DNA of 64,000 nucleotides, taken from the NCBI RefSeq assembly GCF_018219455.1, contig NZ_CP056122.1, positions 1,550,001 through 1,614,000 of the forward strand, in the 5' to 3' direction. The notes under the pieces were generated by a model. That model was not told the DNA's origin. It ran no database searches and worked only from the letters and a program-made list of their open reading frames with translations. The translations under genes were made by a program, and so were the position numbers. The stretch comes from Moritella sp. 5 (GTDB taxonomy: Bacteria > Pseudomonadota > Gammaproteobacteria > Enterobacterales > Moritellaceae). Positions 55,816 through 64,000 of this stretch are shown in pieces (position 1 is the stretch's first letter; the number at the start of each line of letters is the position of its first letter).

Positions 55816-57435
55816 ATGTCAGATATAATCAAAAGCGTGAAAGCGGCGAGCTTAGATAGTGAAGGTAGCAATACCGCTAGCACTTCAAGCTCTTCAAATA
55901 AAAGCGCAGTAAGTGAAAGTAATTCTACAGCGGATAAATTGGGTTTTAGTAACCCCGCGTTTTGGTACAGTGGCAGTTTTCTTGCCTTATTTGTACTATT
56001 AGCTTTATACGATGGAGCATTATTATCCAGTCTTGTGAATACAGGGTTCTCGTGGGCTGTCACAGTCTTTGGTCCTTATTGGCAAATATTGTTGTTATTA
56101 ACTTTTTTGATTGGCATAGGTTTAGCTGCTGGTCGTACTGGTAATGTCGTTTTAGGTGCACTGCCTAAACCTGAAATGGATGGCTTCCGTTGGATGGCTA
56201 TTATCTTCTGTACCTTACTCGCTGGTGGCGGTGTATTTTGGGCCGCAGCAGAGCCAATTGCACATTTTGTGAGTCCACCACCCTTGTATGGTGCACAAGA
56301 AAATGTCCAGCAAACCGCTATCAATGCATTGTCACAATCATTCATGCACTGGGGTTTTCTCGCTTGGTCGATTGTTGGTAGCCTTACATCTATCGTGGTG
56401 ATGCATCTTCATTATGATAAAGGCTTACCGCTTAAACCGCGTATTTTACTTTACCCTCTTTTCGGTAAGCGCGTGCTAACTGGTCACACAGGTGCCTTGA
56501 TTGATGCTTGTTGTATTGTGGCTGTTGCGGCAGGGACTATCGGCCCTATTGGTTTCCTTGGTTTACAGGTGAGCTACGCATTAAACGTTTTGTTTGAGAT
56601 CCCAGACGGATTTACTACGCAGCTTATCATCATCTTATTTGCAATTGCGTTATATACAATCTCGGCATTGAGCGGCTTAAATCGTGGCATGCAAATGCTC
56701 AGTCGTTACAACGTTGTTTTAGCTTGTGTATTGATGGTTTATATCCTTGTTTTTGGTCCAACTAACTTTATTTTTAATGGCTATATCCAAGGTGTAGGTA
56801 GCCTAGTCGATAATTTCATTCCAATGGCGACGTACCGTGGGGATGAAGGTTGGTTGAGCTGGTGGACTGTATTTTTTTGGGGGTGGTTCTTAGGCTATGG
56901 CCCGATGATGGCCATCTTTATCGCCCGTATCTCGCGCGGTAGAACCATACGCCAGCTAGTCTCAACCATTAGCATTATTGCGCCGCTCACTACCTGCTTC
57001 TGGTTCACCATCGTGGGTGGTTCAGGCTTAGCATTTGAAATCGCAGAACCGGGTTCAGTCAGTTCAGCATTTGAAGGTTTTAATCTACCTGGTGCACTGC
57101 TTGCTGTCACAACACAGTTACCATTTCCTATGGTTACTTCGGTCCTTTTTCTTATCCTGACTACGATCTTTATCGTGACGACGGGTGACTCGATGACTTA
57201 CACAATTAGTGTGGTGATTAGTGGTGAAGAGGAACCAAATGCATTTATTCGTACATTTTGGGGGGTGGTTATGGGGATAACTGCGTTAGTCCTTATTTCA
57301 CTGGGTTCGGGAGGCATATCGGCACTGCAATCTTTCATTGTTATTACAGCAGTACCTGTTTCTCTCATTTTATTGCCATCACTTTGGAACGCACCACAAA
57401 TCGCGATTCAGATGGCCAAAGACCAAGGTTTATAG
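55816..57435 (+). CDS. BCCT family transporter, divergent
   Basis: 539 residues. A Ser-rich cytoplasmic N-terminus (about 1-45) precedes 12 membrane helices. The family signature is ISRGRTIRQ after helix 8. In that helix the usual Trp-rich box (as I recall, WAWWISW-like) reads WTVFFWGWFLGYGPMM, and the helix 4 box reads HWGFLAWSI, so both substrate-site aromatic sets are altered. BCCT proteins import betaine, choline, carnitine or relatives. The changes suggest a ligand different from glycine betaine. GGAG lies 8 nt before the ATG. Confidence 0.9.
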   Translation: MSDIIKSVKAASLDSEGSNTASTSSSSNKSAVSESNSTADKLGFSNPAFWYSGSFLALFVLLALYDGALLSSLVNTGFSWAVTVFGPYWQILLLLTFLIGIGLAAGRTGNVVLGALPKPEMDGFRWMAIIFCTLLAGGGVFWAAAEPIAHFVSPPPLYGAQENVQQTAINALSQSFMHWGFLAWSIVGSLTSIVVMHLHYDKGLPLKPRILLYPLFGKRVLTGHTGALIDACCIVAVAAGTIGPIGFLGLQVSYALNVLFEIPDGFTTQLIIILFAIALYTISALSGLNRGMQMLSRYNVVLACVLMVYILVFGPTNFIFNGYIQGVGSLVDNFIPMATYRGDEGWLSWWTVFFWGWFLGYGPMMAIFIARISRGRTIRQLVSTISIIAPLTTCFWFTIVGGSGLAFEIAEPGSVSSAFEGFNLPGALLAVTTQLPFPMVTSVLFLILTTIFIVTTGDSMTYTISVVISGEEEPNAFIRTFWGVVMGITALVLISLGSGGISALQSFIVITAVPVSLILLPSLWNAPQIAIQMAKDQGL

Positions 57436-57521
57436 CCTGTCGCAGTGGAAAATAATGTGAAGCAAGGCGGTGAGCAAGCCGCCTAATTAAAACTCTTATA
57501 ATTAAAATGGAAGTTAATAAT

Positions 57522-59231
57522 ATGGATGCTCGTCCTTCAATTTGTGGTGGCACTTATATGCGTGATCCTGAAACCGTTATGGCGCCAGCAAGACTTGGTG
57601 CAATGCACCAGAATCGAATTAGTTTTGTACGTAGCCTAGTTCGTAAAATGGCGCAACAAAACTGGCAAGTCACTCAGCATGACTGGCAGTTATCACCACA
57701 AGGTTTTGGCCACGTCATTTACAAACTAACGACGTTGGAACATGTTTATCACTTAGTTATTTTTTGTGATGAGATCGCGGATGAAGATCGTAATGATCGT
57801 GTGATTGCCGAAAAATGGGACGTGACGTTCGCCCTTGTTTATGGCGATGTTGATGCTGATTTACTGGGATGTCTACGTGCAAATGTGCCGTTACAAGAAG
57901 CAGGACGGAATCCAAATAAGGTGCTGGTATTAGCAAGAGCAAATAAGAGTGTACGTGTATTTGAACATTTAGTGTCGCACCTTGCAAAAGGCCTACAACC
58001 GAATGTCAAAGAACTCGCTGAAGTTGGTTACATTCTGCGTACGACTGCTGTTTATGGTAATGGTAAGTTTGGTATTTCCGATTTTGGCTGGCTTGAGAGT
58101 AATGACGATTTCAACCAGTCATTCAGTGCGCAGATGTGCGCTGTGTATATTTTACGTGAATTCAGCCTCGATTGGATTCATTACATAGCCAATCAGCAAG
58201 GTGGTGATAAGGCGGTTAGTTTAGATGTCGATTTACAACGCTACCTTGGTATCGGTAATGCAACAGGTCTCGGCATGGCGCCATACTTAATCAATCACCC
58301 TTGTGTCGTTGATAAGTGGTTATCATCTCGAGAGTCTGCGCTGACAGCCGTATTAAACAGTTTAGTTACTGGTAATAAACGCGAGCCATTGCAGCGTTTA
58401 TTACAAAAAGCCCTTTGCCACTTGGATCAAATCATCACGATTAATGAACAGCAACAAGATCTTAATACGACCGCAATAGTTGAGCTGGATGATTTATTGA
58501 ATAAGTTAGAAAGCGTGCTACTACAGATCTCGACCTGGCAGGAGTTAGTTGATTACAGTAAACAATATAGTTTAGAAACCCAAGAAATCCTGCTGTCATG
58601 TTTGATGGAGATTAATCCTGATTTAGTGGACAGCTATGAAACTAAGATGAATTGCGATGAAAGCTTAAATCTACCGAGCGGTAAACGCATTGAAGATTTA
58701 TTAGCTGTCTTGGAAAGTCGTTATCGTTGGGCAATCGACACTGATTTTAAGCAACCAGAAAACAATTATTGGTTTTGGTATCGTTCACAAGATAAGGAAG
58801 AACCACGTTTAGGCGTACGGGGGGAAGAACCTGGCGAAGATCGTGAGTTACCGCTGGATATTGGTCGTCAAGTCTATCGCCTTTATCATGAATTATTGAT
58901 CTGTAAACCAAACATGCAGTTGGCTGAGTTTTTAGTGCTACATCCTCAATATCGTGCGATTTCACGTCGAGTTTGGACGCTCGGCAATAAAGACATGGGC
59001 GAGATCCAGATGAACGTATTACACAAAACTGCGCTACCAATGCATTTGTTGCGTTGTAAATTAGCGGTATTTGGCGCAACTAAGTTCGACCCTCGTTCAG
59101 AACGTTGGGTACGGGTTACCTTTTTTCAAGGCGCACCTTTGCTTAATGAAATTCATGATGGGGAGTGGTTGTTCCCGTTGTTACCGACCCATTCATTAAA
59201 TCAAGCAGTAGCAGAAGGAGAAACGTCATGA
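57522..59231 (+). CDS. Uncharacterised 569-residue protein of the BCCT cluster
   Basis: 569 residues, soluble and rich in Leu, Asp and Trp, with no signal peptide or membrane helix. I recognise no family. Notable segments: ICGGTYMRDPETVMAPARLG at the N-terminus, AQQNWQVTQHDWQLSPQGFG, a Gln/Leu-rich helical middle (about 270-370) and ENNYWFWYRSQDKEEPRLG with GEEPGEDRELPLDIG at about 410-460. The start at 57522 has GGAAG upstream; an ATG five codons earlier has none. It overlaps the DUF3726-like gene as ATGA, so the two products probably act together, for example as an enzyme complex. Confidence 0.7.
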   Translation: MDARPSICGGTYMRDPETVMAPARLGAMHQNRISFVRSLVRKMAQQNWQVTQHDWQLSPQGFGHVIYKLTTLEHVYHLVIFCDEIADEDRNDRVIAEKWDVTFALVYGDVDADLLGCLRANVPLQEAGRNPNKVLVLARANKSVRVFEHLVSHLAKGLQPNVKELAEVGYILRTTAVYGNGKFGISDFGWLESNDDFNQSFSAQMCAVYILREFSLDWIHYIANQQGGDKAVSLDVDLQRYLGIGNATGLGMAPYLINHPCVVDKWLSSRESALTAVLNSLVTGNKREPLQRLLQKALCHLDQIITINEQQQDLNTTAIVELDDLLNKLESVLLQISTWQELVDYSKQYSLETQEILLSCLMEINPDLVDSYETKMNCDESLNLPSGKRIEDLLAVLESRYRWAIDTDFKQPENNYWFWYRSQDKEEPRLGVRGEEPGEDRELPLDIGRQVYRLYHELLICKPNMQLAEFLVLHPQYRAISRRVWTLGNKDMGEIQMNVLHKTALPMHLLRCKLAVFGATKFDPRSERWVRVTFFQGAPLLNEIHDGEWLFPLLPTHSLNQAVAEGETS

Positions 59232-59971
59232 TTGTTTCATATAATGAATTAACGGCCGTTGTTAACAAAGCTTTTCTTGGTATGCGCCGAACCTGTGGTG
59301 AAGCTGATATCATTGCTAATATGGTTGCTGGTTTGCAGATGGTAGGCTTGAACGGTATCGGCCATTTTAACAATGCCGCCCAATTCTTGACGGCTGAAAA
59401 AGATTGCCCGGTTGATATTTTTACCACGAATGATGGTGGCTTAGTGGTTGATTTACATGGCTGTAGTTTAGCTTGTCACTTGCCCGTGGTGATTGATTAT
59501 GCGATTGAAAAAATGGTGAATAAAAAACACCTGACTATCGAGTTGAAAAATTGTCATAATCGTTGGCTTGCGTATAACGAATTAGTGAAGCTAGCGGCTA
59601 AGGGCTTAGCATGTAAAGCACAGTGGAATAATGGTTCGTCACCACAAAATACCCTGTATATTTTGAATCAAGGTTGTGTGTCTCCGGAATTGTTTTTATC
59701 TGACCATCTGGACTTAGCGGGGAGTGCGTTACATGATATGACCATTCAATTATCAGTGAAAAGTTTTGATATTACGGGTTACTCGGCGGGTTACACGAGA
59801 CATATTAAGTCTTCAGAACTAAATCGCGCACTACGTGATACTTGGCATGACGGCATTCTGGTTGATGATGCGGAATGGGAAACGTTGAAACAAACCGCCA
59901 CAGCACTCTTGGTTGAAAATAGTAAACAATCGCTTAAGGGCGCAGGAGAACTCGCTCATTCACTTCGCTAG
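59228..59971 (+). CDS. DUF3726-like protein
   Basis: 247 residues, soluble. It begins MIVSYNELTAVVNKAFLGM and continues GEADIIANMVAGLQMVGLNG. The N-terminal pattern agrees with my memory of DUF3726 proteins (IVSLNE...), with moderate certainty. It contains several Cys (EKDCPVD, HGCSLACH, KNCHNRW, NQGCVSP). The start has AAGGAG 7 nt upstream and overlaps the previous stop. It is the last gene of the ridA-BCCT cluster. The function is unknown; a part in degrading the compound imported by the BCCT protein is likely from context. Confidence 0.65.
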   Translation: MIVSYNELTAVVNKAFLGMRRTCGEADIIANMVAGLQMVGLNGIGHFNNAAQFLTAEKDCPVDIFTTNDGGLVVDLHGCSLACHLPVVIDYAIEKMVNKKHLTIELKNCHNRWLAYNELVKLAAKGLACKAQWNNGSSPQNTLYILNQGCVSPELFLSDHLDLAGSALHDMTIQLSVKSFDITGYSAGYTRHIKSSELNRALRDTWHDGILVDDAEWETLKQTATALLVENSKQSLKGAGELAHSLR

Positions 59972-59993
59972 TTTTTAGTTTACAAAATACCGT

Positions 59994-61904
59994 CTATTGG
60001 CATCGCCGAGGAAGTTGATGAACTTCAATACTCGGTGATAATTGCTTATAAATGTTCAATATATCCATTAAACAATGATCAAATGCAGCTATCACACTTG
60101 GATCGAACTTGCTACCGGATAATTCTCGGACCTTATTAATTGCGATTTCAATGGGGATTGCATTTTTATAGCAACGGGGATGTATCATGGTATCAAAGGT
60201 ATCGACAACCGCCACAATACGCGCGGATAATGGTATATCATGGTATTGCAATTGGTTAGGATAACCACGCCCATCCCAATGTTCGTGTAAGGTTAGCGCA
60301 ATATCATGGGCTACTTTAAGCGTTGCTGATTCGGCATCCTGCAAAATTTTCGCACCGATAATTGGCGCTGTCTTCATCACAACCCACTCTTGCATCGTTA
60401 ATGCCGCGGGTTTTGATAATATTTGCTCCGGAATACCAATCTTCCCTAAGTCATGTAGTTTTGCGGCGGCGCGTAATTCTTTCGCTTTATCTTTCGGCAT
60501 GCCCATGTTTAACGCAATTAATTCACAATAACGTGAAACGCGTTGAATGTGATTAGATGATGAATCATTCTTATATTCTGTTGCAAGTCCAAGCCGAGTG
60601 ATGGTTTCTGCATTGGTTTTTTCTAGCATTAAATGCAGTTGTTCATTTTCTTTACGTGATGTAATTAAACTATCGATCATATTATTAAACGCGTATTGCG
60701 TTTGCTGTAATTCTACAAAGGTGGATTCCGATATATTTGTCTTAATAAATTGGCCACAACGAATATTTTCAGCAATTATTTTTATTTTTCTGAGTGAATC
60801 TGTAATGTGATTAATGAAAAAGAATGAGGTTAAACAGGCGATGATACTGATCACTAAGCCAAATAGAATATTCAGTTTTTGATTATCAATTAACTCATTG
60901 AGAAAAAATTTTTCTGGCATGTAAATAGCGATTATCCAAGGCCATTTATGATGTGTAAACTCTTTAAATAAGCCATGATATTTATTATTATCGAAATTAA
61001 ATGTAACGGTTGTCGCTGTGCTTCCAGTCGAAAATAGCTGGATTTTTTCTTGCAGTGCTTGCCAAGCCGTTAAGGCGATTGGATTTTTAATTTCATTGAT
61101 GCGTGGAAAACGTAAACTTTCATTTGCGGTATCTTGAATGATTTTTTGGTCTGGATACGCAATGATTTCGCCAAGTCGATTAGTGACAAACGCGGTGCTA
61201 TTTCCTCCTAGATCAAGGTTATCAAAAAAGGATGAAATAGTGGCTAAGGATAGATCGACACCTACAACACCAATTAATTGGTTATCTTTGCCATAAACAG
61301 GCATTGAACTGGTGATTCCGGGTTTACGTGAAGAGAAAAATACATAAGGGTCAGTCCAAGATAAGGCGTCGTTATCGAGTGCTTTATTAAACCAAATACG
61401 GTCTCGGGGATCGTAAGCTTCTTTGGTTATTTCTTTTACGGAAAGCTGTGTAAAGTTATTATCATGGGTGTAGAGGTGTGATGATTCTAAGATATTGTTG
61501 GTATCAAATGTAATGTATTTTCGTGAGAACAATGGTTCATTGAAGCTTTGCTCACGTTGCACATGTACAAAGGTGCCACTTGTATTTGCAAAGTAGATCC
61601 CTGAGATATGTGGTGATTGTTTTAGTTGTTGAAAAAAATATAAACCAAGATCTTCGGGTCGGTCAATTGATAACACATCTGAGCTGAGTAATTCTCTGCT
61701 TAATAATGTCGTTGCTGCTGCAGTATCAAGAAAACGTTTCGAGTTGTTAATAACATTGTCTGCATAATCAATCATTAACTTGTGGGCATGAGAATTGAAT
61801 GAACGTTGATTCGAGATATAGCTCGACACTAATAGCGTCGTTAACGTAACAAATTGCAGTAGGATCACACCGCTAATAAGGGCTTTCTTTATGGTAATAC
61901 GCAA
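59994..61904 (-). CDS. dCache-HAMP-HD-GYP protein with incomplete metal site
   Basis: 636 residues. N-terminal helix (about 10-32), periplasmic dCache sensor (about 35-335; PVYGKDNQLIGVVGVDLSL), second helix (about 340-362), HAMP (about 365-415) and an HD-GYP domain (about 440-610). HDLGKIGIP and DGRGYP are intact. However, the His after the MK motif of HD-GYP enzymes is Ala (MKTAPIIG), the first His of the HHE motif is Leu (LTLHEHWDG), and the usual Glu before the first His is Ser. Cyclic-di-GMP hydrolysis may therefore be weak or absent, and the domain may only bind. Confidence 0.88.
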   Translation of the reverse strand: MRITIKKALISGVILLQFVTLTTLLVSSYISNQRSFNSHAHKLMIDYADNVINNSKRFLDTAAATTLLSRELLSSDVLSIDRPEDLGLYFFQQLKQSPHISGIYFANTSGTFVHVQREQSFNEPLFSRKYITFDTNNILESSHLYTHDNNFTQLSVKEITKEAYDPRDRIWFNKALDNDALSWTDPYVFFSSRKPGITSSMPVYGKDNQLIGVVGVDLSLATISSFFDNLDLGGNSTAFVTNRLGEIIAYPDQKIIQDTANESLRFPRINEIKNPIALTAWQALQEKIQLFSTGSTATTVTFNFDNNKYHGLFKEFTHHKWPWIIAIYMPEKFFLNELIDNQKLNILFGLVISIIACLTSFFFINHITDSLRKIKIIAENIRCGQFIKTNISESTFVELQQTQYAFNNMIDSLITSRKENEQLHLMLEKTNAETITRLGLATEYKNDSSSNHIQRVSRYCELIALNMGMPKDKAKELRAAAKLHDLGKIGIPEQILSKPAALTMQEWVVMKTAPIIGAKILQDAESATLKVAHDIALTLHEHWDGRGYPNQLQYHDIPLSARIVAVVDTFDTMIHPRCYKNAIPIEIAINKVRELSGSKFDPSVIAAFDHCLMDILNIYKQLSPSIEVHQLPRRCQ

Positions 61905-61970
61905 TGGTAATTCATCCTTGAATTATGCATAAGATATTGAGTCGAACACTATTATTAACATCGAGATTTA

Positions 61971-62005
61971 ACCGAGTCAAGTTCGCTTAAGCGATCACAC
62001 TCGGT
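61971..62005 (-). other. Hairpin overlapping the end of dusC
   Basis: ACCGAGT (61971-61977) pairs with ACTCGGT (61999-62005) around the perfect palindrome TCGCTTAAGCGA (61983-61994). It begins within the last codons of dusC and may act in message 3' end formation. No T-run is seen. Confidence 0.4.
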
Positions 62006-62933
62006 AATTGTTTAGTGTATTAATCACTTCCTCTGACTGACGTAAGGCTCTTAATTGGGTAAATAAGTCGACCGCTTCAGGATACTGCTTACGTAGATAG
62101 CTAAACCATTGTTTTATTCTGTTGGGTAGATACTTCTCTTTATCACCACGAATCTCTAATTGGCAGTAGTTCCTCAATAAAGTGACTACATCAGCCCAAG
62201 GCATGGGCGCTTTGTTGTATTTAACCACTTCACCTAAATTTGGTAAATTTAATGCACCGCGACCGACCATTAAGTCGTTACAACCAGTCACTTCTAAGCA
62301 ACGTTGACCATCGGCATGATTCCAAATCTCACCATTAGCGATAACCGGAATTGAAACGTGTTGTTTAATTTCGGCAATAGCTTCCCAGTTAATAGCTGCT
62401 GCGCGATAACCATCGGCTTTGGTTCGACCATGCACTGTCAGTTCATTGGCACCCGCTTGTTGCACTGCATCGGCGATTTCTAACTTATGATTACTGTCTT
62501 CCCAGCCTAAACGGATCTTAGCGCTAACAATGTGCTCAGAAGGTACCGCTTCTCGCACTTGTTTCACTATTTGATATACAAGTTCAGGCTCACGTAAACA
62601 TGCCGCACCACCAGATGACTTATTGACTTGCTTCGCCGGACAGCCAAAGTTGATATCTAATCCGTGAGAACCAAGGTCAATGGCACGAACTGCATTCTCT
62701 GCCATCCATTCTGGATGTTGCCCTAATAATTGAATGCGGACAGGGGTACCTGCCTGTGTACGACAACCATTGTTTAATTCGGCGCAATAACGGTAAAAGA
62801 TCTTTTCTGGTAATAACTGTTCGACGACTCGAATAAACTCGGTTACGCACAAATCGTAACCGCCTTGCGCTGTCAGTAACTCGCGCATCAAATTGTCAAC
62901 AACGCCCTCCATAGGGGCTAAAACTACGCGCAT
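61995..62933 (-). CDS. dusC: tRNA-dihydrouridine(16) synthase DusC
   Basis: 312 residues, an FMN-dependent TIM-barrel reductase that makes dihydrouridine in tRNA. It begins MRVVLAPMEGVVDNLMRELL and has the motif DINFGCPAKQVNKSSGGAACL with the catalytic Cys, and VHGRTKADGYRA where the subfamily binds tRNA. Length and sequence match DusC better than DusA or DusB. The ATG at 62933 has AGGA upstream; a TTG seven codons earlier is rejected. Confidence 0.92.
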   Translation of the reverse strand: MRVVLAPMEGVVDNLMRELLTAQGGYDLCVTEFIRVVEQLLPEKIFYRYCAELNNGCRTQAGTPVRIQLLGQHPEWMAENAVRAIDLGSHGLDINFGCPAKQVNKSSGGAACLREPELVYQIVKQVREAVPSEHIVSAKIRLGWEDSNHKLEIADAVQQAGANELTVHGRTKADGYRAAAINWEAIAEIKQHVSIPVIANGEIWNHADGQRCLEVTGCNDLMVGRGALNLPNLGEVVKYNKAPMPWADVVTLLRNYCQLEIRGDKEKYLPNRIKQWFSYLRKQYPEAVDLFTQLRALRQSEEVINTLNNYRV

Positions 62934-63018
62934 GATATTGTCCTGCGTTGGCAAAATGAGCGATTAAAACAGAATTAACCATAATTGCCAAATTTATCGT
63001 ATAATAATTTCTTTAAAA

Positions 63019-63026
63019 GGGGGGGG
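63019..63026. repeat. Run of eight G between dusC and apt
   Basis: A G8 homopolymer in an otherwise AT-rich intergenic region, about 140 bases upstream of apt. Such runs are prone to slippage; it is outside any gene. Confidence 0.6.
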
Positions 63027-63163
63027 AATCTTAATACTCGCTTGCATATCAACAAGCAGTTACATAAAATTTATCCCTAATATTATTTTTATATGAGCAC
63101 ATGTTTTATACCCAAGTTATTTGGTGATATGACATATCGCTCATCAAATTAACAGGTTGAAAC

Positions 63164-63709
63164 ATGAACCAAGATACACTCGGGTTTATTAAAAACAGTA
63201 TTAAATCAATTCCAGACTACCCGAAAGCAGGCATTATCTTCCGTGATGTCACAAGCTTAGTTGAAAACGGTCCTGCATTTGCAGCGACAATCGACTTACT
63301 TGCTGAACGTTTTAAAGATGCTGGTTTTACAAAAATTGCCGGTACTGAAGCACGCGGTTTTATTTTCGGTGCTCCGCTTGCTAAAGCACTTGGTTTAGGC
63401 TTTATTTTAGTACGTAAACCAAACAAATTACCGCGTAAAACTATCGAGCAAAGCTATGAGCTTGAATACGGTACAGATACGTTACAGATCCATGTAGATG
63501 CTGTCGATGCGGGTGACAAAGTACTTATTGTTGATGATTTATTAGCAACTGGTGGTACTGTTGCTGCGACGGTTTCTTTAATTCGTCAGCTTGGTGGTAT
63601 CGTTGAAGATGCTGCATTTGTTATCTCATTACCCGATCTTGGTGGTGAAACCGTATTAAATAATCTTAATGTTAATATTACCAAATTAGTTGATTTTGAC
63701 GGCGAATAA
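63164..63709 (+). CDS. apt: Adenine phosphoribosyltransferase
   Basis: 181 residues. The PRPP-binding motif is [13 protein letters not shown] and the N-terminal segment [17 protein letters not shown] is the Apt hallmark; [15 protein letters not shown] is the adenine-site loop. It converts adenine and PRPP to AMP in purine salvage. It is followed by a terminator and dnaX, an order widely conserved in gammaproteobacteria. Confidence 0.96.
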   Translation: MNQDTLGFIKNSIKSIPDYPKAGIIFRDVTSLVENGPAFAATIDLLAERFKDAGFTKIAGTEARGFIFGAPLAKALGLGFILVRKPNKLPRKTIEQSYELEYGTDTLQIHVDAVDAGDKVLIVDDLLATGGTVAATVSLIRQLGGIVEDAAFVISLPDLGGETVLNNLNVNITKLVDFDGE

Positions 63710-63753
63710 TCCGCTGTCATTGTCATAACAGTAATAATTGTAATTATCATGAT

Positions 63754-63781
63754 TAGCTGGTGGTCAACTGCCAGCTATTTT
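63754..63781 (+). terminator. Terminator between apt and dnaX
   Basis: TAGCTGG (63754-63760) pairs with CCAGCTA (63771-63777), followed by TTTT. Confidence 0.75.
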
Positions 63782-63832
63782 CATTCCCGAGCATATTAGT
63801 GCTTATCAATATTAAGTAATCATTGAACTGTT

Positions 63833-64000
63833 ATGAGTTATCAAGTTTTAGCGCGTAAATGGCGCCCGCATAATTTTCAGCAAGTTGTTGGTCAACAACA
63901 TGTGCTGACCGCTTTAGTTAATGCGCTAGAGCAAGACCGTTTACACCATGCTTATTTGCTCAGTGGTACTCGCGGTGTTGGTAAAACAACGATCGCCCGC
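63833..64000 (+). CDS. dnaX: DNA polymerase III subunits tau/gamma (5' end only)
   Basis: The first 56 codons are visible and run off the window. [24 protein letters not shown] and the Walker A segment [13 protein letters not shown] are the invariant start of DnaX, the clamp-loader ATPase. The ribosome site is weak. Position after apt agrees with the usual gene order (apt-dnaX). Confidence 0.95.
   Translation, partial: MSYQVLARKWRPHNFQQVVGQQHVLTALVNALEQDRLHHAYLLSGTRGVGKTTIAR

Noticed and set aside
1..64000. CRISPR arrays, tRNA or rRNA genes, prophage
   Set aside because: Reading both strands showed no regularly spaced repeats with unique spacers, no tRNA-like CCA-ended cloverleaf segments and no phage structural genes. 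A computed scan could still find a short tRNA that I missed.

Overview
The window is an AT-rich chromosomal segment of a marine gammaproteobacterium. The gene content (vibriolysin-type M4 protease, cytochrome c'/b561 pair, ynjBCD-F, tctABC, dusC, apt followed by dnaX) fits a psychrophilic relative of Vibrionales/Alteromonadales. Moritella is my best guess, from general resemblance and not from a database comparison. I saw no tRNA, rRNA, CRISPR array or intact mobile element.

Layout. 1-5.8 kb: the 3' part of a calcium-binding-repeat surface protein, a secreted M4 metalloprotease, an M14-type peptidase, a stand-alone RibD-like deaminase and a small lipoprotein. 5.9-8.1 kb: a membrane protein, cytochrome c', cytochrome b561 and a MarR regulator around a divergent promoter with a 14-bp palindrome. 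8.1-12.2 kb: a ynjB-ynjC-ynjD-ynjF type ABC importer operon with a CDP-alcohol phosphotransferase. 12.4-16.6 kb: two alpha/beta hydrolases, a beta-lactamase-fold hydrolase and an ASCH protein. 16.7-22.3 kb: a five-gene operon for a MacAB-TolC-like tripartite ABC efflux system with two separate permeases. 22.4-26.1 kb: an arsenic operon arsR-acr3-gapdh-arsJ. 26.4-31 kb: a CPA2 antiporter, a DUF218 protein and a divergent LysR/DMT-exporter pair.

31-34.6 kb is an accessory patch. It holds a clear homologue of the pore-forming toxin ClyA (HlyE), an unrecognised 231-aa gene, an IS3-family transposase tail with its terminal repeat, and a frameshifted IS66 transposase remnant. 34.6-44.9 kb holds a tautomerase, two tandemly duplicated LysR genes, a SnoaL-like protein, a 2OG-Fe(II) oxygenase, a CPA1 antiporter, a PAS chemoreceptor, thiol peroxidase and a CitA/CitB-type two-component system. 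45-48 kb is a tctCBA tripartite carboxylate transporter that the two-component system probably controls. 48.3-51.7 kb has an acyltransferase, a qmcA/nfeD pair and a small unknown gene.

51.7-60 kb is a LysR-controlled catabolic cluster: RidA, aldehyde dehydrogenase, M19 dipeptidase-like enzyme, a divergent BCCT transporter, and two poorly characterised proteins (569 aa, and a 247-aa DUF3726-like protein) joined by an ATGA overlap. It is the best candidate in the window for an undescribed pathway. 60-64 kb returns to core genes: an HD-GYP protein lacking some metal ligands, dusC, apt and the start of dnaX.
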